Shown in pieces: positions 7,514-17,300 of a DNA stretch of 64,000 nucleotides. The notes below the pieces were generated by a model that searched no databases, was not told the DNA's origin, and saw nothing but the letters and a program-made list of their open reading frames with translations. A program made the translations under genes and the position numbers. This DNA is from Flavobacteriales bacterium (GTDB lineage Bacteria > Bacteroidota > Bacteroidia > Flavobacteriales_D > Crocinitomicaceae), in contig CANMHB010000017.1 in NCBI GenBank assembly GCA_947497485.1, forward strand, positions 1-64,000, written 5' to 3'. Positions within the stretch are counted from its first letter, which is position 1; each line of letters begins with the position of its first letter.

Positions 7514-8863
7514 ATGAAAATATCTAATATTCAATTCCTTAAACGTTATCATGTAGCATCTTGGCTAGTTCTTTTCTTCGCCATTTCGATGATTTCGTTT
7601 GATGCGTCTGGTCAAGGTGAAGCCTTGTTTAAATCGAAATGTGCCACTTGTCACCAACCTTTAAAGAATAGTACTGGACCAAAGCTCTATCAAGTAAGAG
7701 ACAAATGGGCTTCAGGCGGAGCTAAGGAAGGATCTATTTATACGTGGGTAAACAATTGGCAAACAGCTGCAGCTTCGGATCCTTATGCTGCTGAAGTTTC
7801 TAAGTGGTCTCCAACTGCCATGTCTGCTTTCCCAGATTTAAAGAAAGAAGATATTGATGCTATTTTTGATTGGGTAGATACACAGCAAGAGGCTACAAAC
7901 AACACAGGTGGGACAGCAGAGGAAATGACTCCTGGTTCCAAAGAAGGTGAAGAAGGAGAGGAAGAGGGTTCTTTAAGTTGGATTTGGATTGTAATGGGAG
8001 TTGTTTTCCTTGTCATTATTCTCGCAGTAGGTGGAGTTAGAAGACAATTAAAAATTGTTACTTCAGATGAATCAGAAGGACAAGACAGATTAACTTATGC
8101 CGAGGAATTTAGAGCATGGGCTTGGAAATATCGTTTATATGTTGGATTAGCAACTTTGGTATTAGTTATTTCAACTGTTGTTACACTTTTTCAAGGACTA
8201 TACCGCATTAATGTTGTTGAAGATTATCAACCTTCGCAACCAATTGCATTTCCACATGACAGACATGCCGGTGTAAATGGTATTGATTGTAAATATTGTC
8301 ACAATTCAGTTACGAAGTCAAAATCTGCTGGAATTCCTTCAGTTAACGTTTGTATGAATTGTCATAAGCAAATTAATGGAGAAGGAAAACCATTCGCAGG
8401 TGAAATCAAGAAGATTTATGAAGCGGCAGGTTGGGATGTTTCATCAGGTGCAGGAAAGTATACAGGTAAAACTAAACCAATCGTATGGAACAAGGTTCAT
8501 GTTCTTCCAGATCACGTTTATTTTAATCACTCTCAGCACGTTGTGGTAGGAGGAATCGATTGTAAGCAATGTCATGGTGATATGACAAAAATGAATGAAA
8601 CTGTTAAAGTTCAACCAGTTGAAGAGTTAAATAAAATTGAAGGAAACATCAAGTTGACTAAACCTACCTTAACGATGGGGTGGTGTATTGAGTGTCACGG
8701 TGCTAAGGATGTAGCGTTGGGTAATGGCAAGAATGCCTATTATGATGAAATTCACCGCAGATTGATGAATAACGATAAAACTTTATACAGAAAGTACCTT
8801 AAAGATGGTAAGGTTACTGTAAGTGAGCTTGGTGGTTGGGAATGTGCAAAATGTCACTATTAA
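7514..8863 (+). CDS. actA: Alternative complex III subunit ActA, fused to an N-terminal cytochrome c domain
   Basis: A haem-carrying subunit of alternative complex III, the quinol:acceptor oxidoreductase replacing bc1 in many Bacteroidota. After a signal/anchor helix comes a mono-haem cytochrome c domain (CATCH near residue 43) with a Ser/Glu-rich linker. Two membrane helices (about 155-175 and 205-230) follow, then a multihaem region with CKYCH, CMNCH, CKQCH, CIECH and CAKCH. That gives six CxxCH motifs, five of them in the classic ActA part. The N-terminal cytochrome is an addition common in flavobacteria and may pass electrons onward. It is the first gene of actABCDEF-coxBA. Confidence 0.95.
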   Translation: MKISNIQFLKRYHVASWLVLFFAISMISFDASGQGEALFKSKCATCHQPLKNSTGPKLYQVRDKWASGGAKEGSIYTWVNNWQTAAASDPYAAEVSKWSPTAMSAFPDLKKEDIDAIFDWVDTQQEATNNTGGTAEEMTPGSKEGEEGEEEGSLSWIWIVMGVVFLVIILAVGGVRRQLKIVTSDESEGQDRLTYAEEFRAWAWKYRLYVGLATLVLVISTVVTLFQGLYRINVVEDYQPSQPIAFPHDRHAGVNGIDCKYCHNSVTKSKSAGIPSVNVCMNCHKQINGEGKPFAGEIKKIYEAAGWDVSSGAGKYTGKTKPIVWNKVHVLPDHVYFNHSQHVVVGGIDCKQCHGDMTKMNETVKVQPVEELNKIEGNIKLTKPTLTMGWCIECHGAKDVALGNGKNAYYDEIHRRLMNNDKTLYRKYLKDGKVTVSELGGWECAKCHY

Positions 8864-8894
8864 TAATTTAATGTTCTCGTCGAATAAATAGACT

Positions 8895-11800
8895 ATGGGA
8901 TTAACTAGAAAATATTGGAAAGGAATTGAAGAATTGAAGGAAACACCTGAATTCATCAAACATAAAGAGCAAGAATTTCCATCTCAGCAAACAATTGAGC
9001 AGTTTTTGGCTGATGAGAATTTGGCTGAGACTTCAACTGCTAGAAGGGACTTCTTGAAATTCTTAGGTTTCTCTGTTGCAGCAGCAACGCTAGCAGCTTG
9101 TGAGGCTCCTGTTACTAAGGCTGTTCCTTATGTTGTAAAGCCAGAAAATGTTACGCCTGGAATGCCAACTTGGTATGCTTCAACCTACTATGATGGTAAT
9201 TCCTATGCAAGTATTCTTGTTAAAACGAGAGAAGGTCGTCCAATTTTCATTAAAGGAAATCATGAATACGGTTTTACGAAGGGTGGAACGAATCCGCAAA
9301 TCGTAGCATCGGTTTTAGGATTATATGATAGAGAAAGACTTACAGGCCCTAAAGCAAATAAAAAGGATGTTTCTTGGTCGTCTGTAGATAAAGAAATTTC
9401 TTCCGCGATAAAATCGGCGAAAAAAGTGACTTTGTTATCAAATACGGTAATTAGTCCTTCAATGAAAAGAGCGATTGCTGAGATGACTACAGCATTGAAT
9501 GGTGAGGGAGGATCTAAATTCGAATTCGTTCAATACGATGCGGTTTCTTACAGTGCAATCCGTGAGGCGAATTTGAAGAATTTTGGTGCTGAAATTATTC
9601 CAGGATACGATTTTTCGAAAGCGAAAACAATTGTTAGTTTAGATGCTGACTTCCTTTCTTCATGGTTATTACCAACTGAATTTGCGGTACAATACGGACA
9701 AACACGTAATCCTGAAGGAAACATGTCAAAGCATTTTCAATTTGAATCTGTAATGACTGTTACTGGTTCGAATGCAGATTATCGCGGAATGGCAAAACCA
9801 TCTGAATTAGCTGGAATATTAGCATTTTTAATCAATGGTCTTGGTGGAAATGCTGGAATTCCTGTAGCAGTTCCTGCTAGTTCAAAATTAGCTGCTGAGG
9901 AAGCGTTAAAATCTTTAAAGAAAACTGGTAAAGATTCATTGGTTGTTTGCGGTTCTAATAACGTTGGATTACAAATTTTAACGAATAAATTAAACGATAG
10001 ACTTAAATCCTATGGAAATACAATCGATTTGACAAATACGATTGAATTATTCTATGGTAATGACAAAAAGGTTCAAAAATTCGTTAAAGACGTTGTTTCT
10101 GGAAAAGGTCCTGATGTTCTTTTAATGTTGGGAGTTAACCCCGTTTATACCTTACCGAATGGTGATGATTTTGGAAAAGCTTTAAGCAAGATTACAACTG
10201 TTTCATTTGCTTCACATGAAGATGAAACAGCTTCTCTTTGTAAGTATATTTGTCCTGATCACCATGCACTAGAAGCATGGAATGATTATCAAGCTAAAAA
10301 AGGTCAATATGCAATTGCTCAGCCGACAATAAGACCATTGCATGATACAGCCTCAGCTCTTGAGTCGCTATTGGTTTGGGGAGGTAAAGCTAAACGTGGA
10401 GGAAAGGATTCAGCTGTTGCTTACGATTACATAGCGTCTACATTTAAGTTGAATGCACCTACTGGTGATTTCGCTTTCACAACCCACAATAGTTGCATGG
10501 ATGTCACTTTAGCTCCTGCTACATTAATTTTTACTGATGCCACTGCATCGAATTTACCAAAAGCAAGTGACCTCGAAGTTTCATTATATCAAAAAGCAGG
10601 AATCGGAACAGGTTTACATGCAAATAATCCTTGGCTTCAAGAATTACCTGATCCAATAACAAAAGTTACTTGGGATAATTACATTACCATGAATCCAGTT
10701 ACGATGGAAAAAGATGGTTATGTTACGACATACGACCAAGAACATGGATTAAATACTGCTACTGTTACCGTTAATGGAAAAACAGTAACCTTACCAGTTT
10801 ACCCAATGCCAGGCCAAGCGATTGGAACCATCGGTATTGCTCTAGGATATGGAAGAGGTGCTAATGGTGAAAAAATCGGAAAGGCAGCCTATCAAACAAA
10901 AGAATACGGTGGTCATGATTTAGGTGAAAACGGGAAACCAAAAACAATTGGAGCAAATGTGTTTAGCTTTGCTTCAACTGTAAATGGTAACTATGAGTAT
11001 TCCAATAGTGCGAAGATTGCAAAAGCAGAAGGTGTATATCCTATTGCGGCAACCCAGATTCACCATACGGTTATGGGGCGACATTCGATTGTAAGAGAAA
11101 CTACATTAGATATTTTTGCAAATCGCGATAAAGAGGCTTATAACCCAGCTCATAAATTAGAAAAATTAAACCAAGAAGGTCATCACGAAGAGCGACCAGT
11201 TTCTGAATTTGATTTATGGGATGCGCATCCTGTTGAGAAAATCGGACACCGATGGGGAATGACCATTGACCTTTCCTCTTGTATCGGATGTGGAACTTGT
11301 TTGGTGGCTTGTCAAGCTGAAAATAACGTCCCTGTTGTCGGAAAAGATGAAGTGCGAAGAGGTCGTGAAATGCACTGGCTTAGAATTGATCGCTATTTCT
11401 CAACTGAGGAAGAGGCAGCTGTAGGTACGAAAAAAGATAAAGATAATTTCTCATACGATAAGGCAGAGCATGCTGCGGAAAATCCGAAAGTGGTTCACAT
11501 GCCAATGTTATGTCACCATTGTAACCATGCACCTTGTGAAACAGTTTGTCCGGTAGCGGCTACAACTCATAGTAATGAGGGCTTGAATCAAATGGCTTAT
11601 AATCGTTGTATTGGAACAAGATATTGTGCCAACAACTGTCCATATAAAGTTCGTCGATTCAACTGGTTTAATTATCCTTCGTACAAGAAATTTGTCGAAG
11701 TTAACCCAGCACAAGATGATCTTGGAAGAATGGTGTTGAATCCTGATGTAACTGTTCGTACACGCGGTGTAATGGAAAAATGTTCTTTATGTGTTCAACG

Positions 11801-12098
11801 TATTCAAGCTACGAAACTTGTTGCTAAGAAGGAGGCGAGAGTTGTTGCTGATGGTGAATTTGCAACAGCTTGTTCAGATGCTTGTCCTACTAATGCGATT
11901 ATTGTTGGAGATTGGAATGATATTAAATCTAACATTCGTAAAAGTTCTGAAGACAAACGTGCTTATCAGGCATTAGAGGAAGTTGGAGTGAAGCCGAACA
12001 TTTGGTATAAAGTAAAAGTGCGAAACGAAGACAACAATTTATTGGATAAATTGCAAGTTGCTGAGGCAAAAGTTGAACACAAAAAGTCACATCATTAA
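8895..12098 (+). CDS. actB: Alternative complex III subunit ActB (TAT-variant molybdopterin-like / iron-sulphur protein)
   Basis: Residues from about 45 carry a TAT-like signal of the variant seen in Bacteroidota ActB (TARRDFLKFLGFSVAAA) ending in a lipobox-like LAAC. A molybdopterin-oxidoreductase-like domain follows to about residue 750; in ACIII this part is known to lack the cofactor. The C-terminal ferredoxin-type region has CIGCGTCLVAC, CHHCNHAPCETVCP, CIGTRYCANNCP and CSLC...CSDACP cysteine sets for four FeS clusters. It sits on the periplasmic side and links quinol oxidation to the haem subunits. At 1067 residues its length is typical. Confidence 0.96.
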   Translation: MGLTRKYWKGIEELKETPEFIKHKEQEFPSQQTIEQFLADENLAETSTARRDFLKFLGFSVAAATLAACEAPVTKAVPYVVKPENVTPGMPTWYASTYYDGNSYASILVKTREGRPIFIKGNHEYGFTKGGTNPQIVASVLGLYDRERLTGPKANKKDVSWSSVDKEISSAIKSAKKVTLLSNTVISPSMKRAIAEMTTALNGEGGSKFEFVQYDAVSYSAIREANLKNFGAEIIPGYDFSKAKTIVSLDADFLSSWLLPTEFAVQYGQTRNPEGNMSKHFQFESVMTVTGSNADYRGMAKPSELAGILAFLINGLGGNAGIPVAVPASSKLAAEEALKSLKKTGKDSLVVCGSNNVGLQILTNKLNDRLKSYGNTIDLTNTIELFYGNDKKVQKFVKDVVSGKGPDVLLMLGVNPVYTLPNGDDFGKALSKITTVSFASHEDETASLCKYICPDHHALEAWNDYQAKKGQYAIAQPTIRPLHDTASALESLLVWGGKAKRGGKDSAVAYDYIASTFKLNAPTGDFAFTTHNSCMDVTLAPATLIFTDATASNLPKASDLEVSLYQKAGIGTGLHANNPWLQELPDPITKVTWDNYITMNPVTMEKDGYVTTYDQEHGLNTATVTVNGKTVTLPVYPMPGQAIGTIGIALGYGRGANGEKIGKAAYQTKEYGGHDLGENGKPKTIGANVFSFASTVNGNYEYSNSAKIAKAEGVYPIAATQIHHTVMGRHSIVRETTLDIFANRDKEAYNPAHKLEKLNQEGHHEERPVSEFDLWDAHPVEKIGHRWGMTIDLSSCIGCGTCLVACQAENNVPVVGKDEVRRGREMHWLRIDRYFSTEEEAAVGTKKDKDNFSYDKAEHAAENPKVVHMPMLCHHCNHAPCETVCPVAATTHSNEGLNQMAYNRCIGTRYCANNCPYKVRRFNWFNYPSYKKFVEVNPAQDDLGRMVLNPDVTVRTRGVMEKCSLCVQRIQATKLVAKKEARVVADGEFATACSDACPTNAIIVGDWNDIKSNIRKSSEDKRAYQALEEVGVKPNIWYKVKVRNEDNNLLDKLQVAEAKVEHKKSHH

Positions 12099-12119
12099 TT
12101 GAAATTTAAATAAAGATAA

Positions 12120-13508
12120 ATGCAAAAGGAAGCAGCAATCAGAGAACCCCTCATATTAGGTCACAAAACCTATCATGATATTACGGAGGATGTTTGTCGT
12201 CCGATTGAGGATAAGGCTCCTAAAATGTGGTATATTCTATTCGGTATAGCTTTAGTAATAGGGCTTTACGGAGTAGGTGCAATTTGCTACTTATTAGGTA
12301 CTGGAGTTGGTGTTTGGGGATTAAATAAAACAATTGGATGGGCATGGGATATCACTAACTTCGTTTGGTGGGTTGGTATCGGTCACGCTGGAACATTGAT
12401 CTCAGCAGTACTACTTTTGTTCCGTCAGAAATGGAGAATGGCGATTAACCGGTCTGCAGAAGCGATGACAATTTTTGCGGTATTTATGGCTGGAACCTTT
12501 CCGTTAATTCACATGGGTCGTCTTTGGGTCGGGTACTGGACTTTACCGCTACCTAATCAATTTGGTTCTCTTTGGGTAAACTTTAATTCACCGCTATTAT
12601 GGGACGTATTTGCAATTTCTACGTATTTGTCCGTTTCATTGGTGTTCTGGTATATTGGTTTAATTCCTGATTTTGCTACAATTCGAGATAGAGCTAAAAA
12701 ACCAATTGCAAAAAGAATGTATTCAATTCTTTCGTTTGGTTGGTCGGGAAGAGCAAAACATTGGAATCGTTTCGAACTAGTTTCTTTAGTTTTAGCTGGT
12801 TTAGCTACTCCACTTGTATTCTCTGTTCACTCAATCGTATCTTTCGACTTTGCTACTTCGGTTATCCCAGGATGGCATACAACAATTTTCCCACCTTATT
12901 TCGTTGCTGGTGCTGTATTCTCAGGATTTGCGATGGTACAAACGTTATTGTTGATCATGCGTAAGGCAATGAATCTTGAGGCTTACATTCACACGAAGCA
13001 CGTTGAATATATGAATATTGTAATCATGGTTACAGGTTCGATTGTAGGGACAGCATACATCACAGAGCTTTTTATTTCTTGGTATTCTGGTGTAGAATAT
13101 GAGGCATATGCCTTTTTGAATAGAGCGACTGGTCCTTATTGGTGGGCTTATTGGTCAATGATGACATGTAACGTTATTTCTCCGCAATTGATGTGGATTC
13201 GTAAGTTACGAAGAAGTCTGTTATTCACTTTCTTCATTTCAATTGTGGTAAATATAGGTATGTGGTTTGAGCGTTATGTTATTATTGTTACTTCGCTTCA
13301 CAGAGATTATTTGCCAGCTGCTTGGAGTATGCACTTCCCAAGTCACATTGATATTGCTGTTTATATTGGAACAATAGGTTTGTTTTTTGTATTCTTCTTG
13401 CTGTTCGCAAGGTTCTTCCCAGTGTTGGCGTTGAATGAAGTGAAAACAATCTTGAAAGGTTCAGGACAATCTTACAAAGAATCACCTGATTATCACGAAC
13501 ATCATTAA
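12120..13508 (+). CDS. actC: Alternative complex III subunit ActC (NrfD-like membrane subunit)
   Basis: An NrfD/PsrC-type polytopic protein with about ten transmembrane helices over 462 residues. It lies 21 bases downstream of actB. In ACIII, ActC and ActF are the two large membrane subunits; ActC holds the menaquinol-binding site near the periplasmic face. Recognisable stretches include GHAGTLISAVLLLF and FAMVQTLLLIMRKAMNLE. The N-terminus is soluble and begins MQKEAAIREPL, as usual for this family. Confidence 0.95.
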   Translation: MQKEAAIREPLILGHKTYHDITEDVCRPIEDKAPKMWYILFGIALVIGLYGVGAICYLLGTGVGVWGLNKTIGWAWDITNFVWWVGIGHAGTLISAVLLLFRQKWRMAINRSAEAMTIFAVFMAGTFPLIHMGRLWVGYWTLPLPNQFGSLWVNFNSPLLWDVFAISTYLSVSLVFWYIGLIPDFATIRDRAKKPIAKRMYSILSFGWSGRAKHWNRFELVSLVLAGLATPLVFSVHSIVSFDFATSVIPGWHTTIFPPYFVAGAVFSGFAMVQTLLLIMRKAMNLEAYIHTKHVEYMNIVIMVTGSIVGTAYITELFISWYSGVEYEAYAFLNRATGPYWWAYWSMMTCNVISPQLMWIRKLRRSLLFTFFISIVVNIGMWFERYVIIVTSLHRDYLPAAWSMHFPSHIDIAVYIGTIGLFFVFFLLFARFFPVLALNEVKTILKGSGQSYKESPDYHEHH

Positions 13509-13521
13509 TTATAGATGAATT

Positions 13522-14058
13522 ATGTCAGATAAAGTAATTTACGTAATGTATGACGACGACGGAGCACTAAAAGATGGTGCGAAGAAACTCGTTTCGAAAG
13601 GAGTAAAAATAAATGAAGTATTTTCACCATTCCCAATTCACGGAATAGATCCGATAATTGGTGTGAAAAATACAAGATTGGGAATCATGGCTTTCGTCTA
13701 TGGATTAACTGGAACTACACTTGCGACAATCGGAATGCGCTATTTTATGGTAGTCGATTGGCCTATGAACATCGGAGGTAAACCTAATTTTAGTTATTTG
13801 GAAAATATGTTGGCTTTTATTCCAATCACGTTCGAGTTTACGGTACTTTGTGCTGCACATGGTATGGCTATTACGTATTTATTAAGAAACAAAACGTTAC
13901 CAGGTATTCCAGCTCAAAATCCTGATCCACGCACAACGGATGATAAATTCGTTATGGAAATAAGAATGAGTGAAAATCATTCGGTTAGCGAAGAAGAATT
14001 AGATGGTTTGTTGAAAGACACCGGCTACATTGAACTAGACAAGAAAGAAGTTAAATAA
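13522..14058 (+). CDS. actD: Alternative complex III subunit ActD (DUF3341)
   Basis: A DUF3341 protein of 178 residues with a soluble N-terminal domain and two transmembrane helices (about 53-75 and 95-120). The stretch between them contains the conserved DWPMNIGGKP. ActD is a small accessory membrane subunit of ACIII. It is flanked by actC (13 bases) and actE (9 bases), in the standard order. Confidence 0.95.
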   Translation: MSDKVIYVMYDDDGALKDGAKKLVSKGVKINEVFSPFPIHGIDPIIGVKNTRLGIMAFVYGLTGTTLATIGMRYFMVVDWPMNIGGKPNFSYLENMLAFIPITFEFTVLCAAHGMAITYLLRNKTLPGIPAQNPDPRTTDDKFVMEIRMSENHSVSEEELDGLLKDTGYIELDKKEVK

Positions 14059-14067
14059 AGAATTCAA

Positions 14068-14814
14068 ATGAAAAAGTATTTATTCTCGATATTAGGATTA
14101 ACGTCAATCGCCGCTGTTGGTTTGTTGACATCCTGTAAATCGGATGCTGATAGCTCTGGATTCGAGTACATGCCAGATATGTATCGTTCACCAGCAATTG
14201 AAGCATACGTGGATTATGGTGAAATTAGAGGAAGAGAAAATAAGGACCTTAAAACAAAATTGACTGCCTTGACTCCACCAAGAAACACGATACCTTATAT
14301 AGCAGGTAAAGATTCGACTGAAGTAAAATTGATGTTACCATATTTCAGAAAGCCAAATGTTGCATTTCGTGAAACACATGGTTTATTTGGATTTGACATA
14401 ACGACTTCGGATGAGTATCTTGCTGCGGTAAATGATAAAAATCCTTATGCGTTGACAGCAAAAAATTCAGAAGAAGTTTTGAAAAAGGGTAAAGAGTTAT
14501 TTACTGCAATGTGTCAGCATTGCCACGGTGAAAAAGGTGATGGAAATGGTCCAATGGTAACTAGTGGTGCATATGTTGGTGTTCCTAATTATGCAACCTT
14601 AACGAATTTATCAGATGGTCAGATATTTTATTCAATTTACTATGGTAAAGGAATGATGGGATCACACGGATCGTTGCTGAACAAAAAAGAAATTTGGACT
14701 TTAGTTCATTATGTGCGTCAATTCCAAAATAAAGATTACGGAAAATTTGATGCTAGCGGTAAACCAGTTGCAGTTATGGCTGCTGCCTCTGACTCAACTA
14801 AAATGAAACCTTAA
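14068..14814 (+). CDS. actE: Alternative complex III subunit ActE (cytochrome c lipoprotein)
   Basis: The signal peptide ends in a lipobox-like LLTSCKS near residue 23, so the protein is probably a lipid-anchored periplasmic subunit. A single class I cytochrome c domain in the second half has CQHCHGEKGDGNGPM as haem site and a late Met (KGMMGSHG) as likely axial ligand. ActE is the mono-haem subunit that passes electrons from ACIII to the terminal oxidase or a soluble cytochrome. The tail is Ala/Ser/Lys-rich. Confidence 0.95.
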   Translation: MKKYLFSILGLTSIAAVGLLTSCKSDADSSGFEYMPDMYRSPAIEAYVDYGEIRGRENKDLKTKLTALTPPRNTIPYIAGKDSTEVKLMLPYFRKPNVAFRETHGLFGFDITTSDEYLAAVNDKNPYALTAKNSEEVLKKGKELFTAMCQHCHGEKGDGNGPMVTSGAYVGVPNYATLTNLSDGQIFYSIYYGKGMMGSHGSLLNKKEIWTLVHYVRQFQNKDYGKFDASGKPVAVMAAASDSTKMKP

Positions 14815-14826
14815 TTAAAAGAAGAG

Positions 14827-16014
14827 ATGGAATTTCAAATAAATACAAAAGCGAAAAAACTTGTATACGCGCTAATTGGGTTAGGTTTGATCTTGACAAT
14901 TATTGGTGTGGCAACTGGAATGGGAGATCATCATTTTAAAACCCGTTTACTAACAAATGGTTTAATTAATGGATTTTTCTTCTTTGCTTTGGGATTAGGC
15001 GCATTGTTTTTCTTAGCCCTGCAATATGCGACTGAGACTGGGTGGTATGCATCTGTGAAACGTGTAATTGAGGCTGTAGCGGGATTCCTTCCTTATGGTA
15101 TGGGTTTCTTTGGTATCGTTCTTTTGGCAATTACCTTAATGGATGGTGCTCATATTTATCTTTGGATGGACAGCGAAATCGTAAAACACGATGAAATAAT
15201 CCAAGGTAAGTCAGCATATTTGAATCCAGCATTCTTTTGGATTAGAACAATTGTTTATTTCGCTACTTATTTTATTTTCTTAAGAGGTTTTAAGAGGCGT
15301 TCATTACTTGAGGATCAAGAAGGTGGAACAACTTTACATTTCACGAATTATAAGAAAGGAGCACTTTTCCTAGTCTTTTTTGCAGTGTTTAGTTCTACAT
15401 CTGCGTGGGATTGGTTAATGTCAATTGATGTTCACTGGTTCTCAACATTGTTTGGATGGTATACGTTTGCTGGAATGTGGTGTTCTACAATGGTAGTATT
15501 GGTAATTACAACATTGTATTTAAAGAAACTAGGTCATTTAGAAAAAGTAAATGAATCGCATATTCATGATTTAGGCAAGTGGACTTTCGCCACTTCATTT
15601 CTATGGTCATACTTATGGTTTTCGCAGTTTATGTTGATATGGTATGCCAATATAGGTGAAGAAGTTACTTACTATCAAATGAGAATAGAAAATTTCAAAG
15701 TGCTTTATTTTTCAATGTTTGTGATCAATTTCGCTTTTCCGATGTTATTATTAATGTCTCGTGATGCGAAACGTCATGCAGGCATTTTAACAACTGTAGG
15801 TTTAATTATTTTAGCGGGACATTGGTTAGATGTTTATATTATGGTGTCTGCAGGTTCTCTTGGTGCGAATGCCAAACTTGGATTCTTGGAAGTAGGCATG
15901 GCTTTATTATTAGCAGGATCTTTTATTTTCATAATTCTTAATAATTTGACGAAAGCACCATTGACTCCAGTCAATCACCCGTTTTTGGACGAGAGTATTC
16001 ATCACGAAATTTAA
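14827..16014 (+). CDS. actF: Alternative complex III subunit ActF
   Basis: The second NrfD-like membrane subunit of ACIII, 395 residues with about ten hydrophobic helices. It is a diverged paralogue of ActC. Characteristic stretches include GLINGFFFFALGLGALFF and SSTSAWDWLMSIDVHWFS. In Bacteroidota the quinol:cytochrome c oxidoreductase cluster normally ends with this gene, followed directly by cytochrome oxidase genes, as here (23 bases to coxB). Confidence 0.94.
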   Translation: MEFQINTKAKKLVYALIGLGLILTIIGVATGMGDHHFKTRLLTNGLINGFFFFALGLGALFFLALQYATETGWYASVKRVIEAVAGFLPYGMGFFGIVLLAITLMDGAHIYLWMDSEIVKHDEIIQGKSAYLNPAFFWIRTIVYFATYFIFLRGFKRRSLLEDQEGGTTLHFTNYKKGALFLVFFAVFSSTSAWDWLMSIDVHWFSTLFGWYTFAGMWCSTMVVLVITTLYLKKLGHLEKVNESHIHDLGKWTFATSFLWSYLWFSQFMLIWYANIGEEVTYYQMRIENFKVLYFSMFVINFAFPMLLLMSRDAKRHAGILTTVGLIILAGHWLDVYIMVSAGSLGANAKLGFLEVGMALLLAGSFIFIILNNLTKAPLTPVNHPFLDESIHHEI

Positions 16015-16037
16015 TAACACATTATTCATAAAATACA

Positions 16038-17276
16038 ATGGAAAATAAATTAATAATTCTGTTAGTAATCATTTTAGGAGCAATCGCTATCGCTCAATTA
16101 GTGAGGGTTTATGAGTTGTCAGCTAAAATGAGGAAAAGTGGTGAGCACGAAGTTAATTCGCGTGATAATCACTTGAATGGGAAAATGATGTTAGGCTTTA
16201 TGTTTTTCCAGTTTTTGGGATTCATTTATCTAATGTTTAAGTATGGATGGACAGGAAGAGGTGTTGCAGCATCTGTTCAAGGTCAAGAAACTGATTGGCT
16301 TTTGAATTTGAATTTTGTGATAATAATTATTATGTTCTTCTTCACAAATTTCTTGTTGTTTTATTTCACTTTTAAATACGTAAAAAAACCTGGAGTACAA
16401 GCGTTCTATTATCCACACAATAATAAATTAGAATTAATATGGACCGTTGTTCCGGCTGTTGTTTTGGCTGTAATTATCATATTAGGTTTAAAATCATGGA
16501 ATAACTTAACAAGTATGTCTGGTCCTGATGCTATTAGAATCGAGTTGTTTTCTAAGCAATTTGATTGGACGGCACGTTACGCTGGAAATGATAACATCCT
16601 TGGTAAATATGATTATAAATTAACAACAGACAACAATGAGTTGGCGCTATTGACTTCAAATACAATTGATTCTTCGATTCGCATAATGATAGAAGGGCCA
16701 AGTGGTATAAGAAGTATTCAGAAAGTGCTGAATAAAAGAGATACCATTCTTTCAGATTCTACTACAAGTGCTTTAAAAGCTGATTTATCTCGAAAAGAGC
16801 GTCTTTTGAGATTGTTGGTTCAAATGAAGAATAATCATTCGAAGAAATTGGATAGCTACGCTTGGGACGATATTATTCAAAAAGATACTTTGGTGCTTTG
16901 CAAAGGAAAAGAGTATGAATTCAACTTTAGAGCCAAAGATGTAATTCATTCCGCTTATTTTTTACATTTTAGAGCCCAAATAAATACGGTGCCGGGTATG
17001 ACAACAAGAACCAAGTTTAAGCCGATATATACCACAGAGGAAATGCGTAAGATTGAAAAAAATCCAAAGTTCAACTACATTTTAATGTGTAATAAAATTT
17101 GTGGCGGTGCTCATTATAAAATGAAAATGATGGTTGTAGTTAAGAGTGAATCTGAATACAAAGCATGGATGGCATCAAAAGCAAAAGAAACATTTAAAGA
17201 TAAATATTTGCCTGTGGCTGCTGCACCAGTTAAACCTGCTGCACCTGCTGACTCAACAATGCAAGTTAATAATTAA
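16038..17276 (+). CDS. coxB: Cytochrome c oxidase subunit II with a long insertion
   Basis: The CuA-carrying subunit of an aa3-type oxidase. The CuA ligands are visible: DVIHSAY (His) and CNKICGGAHYKMKM (Cys, Cys, His, Met). The N-terminal part is longer than in proteobacteria, with about four hydrophobic helices. Between the QFDWTARY strand and DVIHSAY lies an insertion of roughly 60-70 charged, helical residues (KVLNKRD to AWDDIIQKD). Such extended subunits II are usual in Bacteroidota. The tail is Ala/Pro-rich. No haem c domain is attached, so electrons probably come from ActE or the ActA cytochrome domain. Confidence 0.94.
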   Translation: MENKLIILLVIILGAIAIAQLVRVYELSAKMRKSGEHEVNSRDNHLNGKMMLGFMFFQFLGFIYLMFKYGWTGRGVAASVQGQETDWLLNLNFVIIIIMFFFTNFLLFYFTFKYVKKPGVQAFYYPHNNKLELIWTVVPAVVLAVIIILGLKSWNNLTSMSGPDAIRIELFSKQFDWTARYAGNDNILGKYDYKLTTDNNELALLTSNTIDSSIRIMIEGPSGIRSIQKVLNKRDTILSDSTTSALKADLSRKERLLRLLVQMKNNHSKKLDSYAWDDIIQKDTLVLCKGKEYEFNFRAKDVIHSAYFLHFRAQINTVPGMTTRTKFKPIYTTEEMRKIEKNPKFNYILMCNKICGGAHYKMKMMVVVKSESEYKAWMASKAKETFKDKYLPVAAAPVKPAAPADSTMQVNN

Positions 17277-17300
17277 TTTAAGAACCTAATATAACTTAAA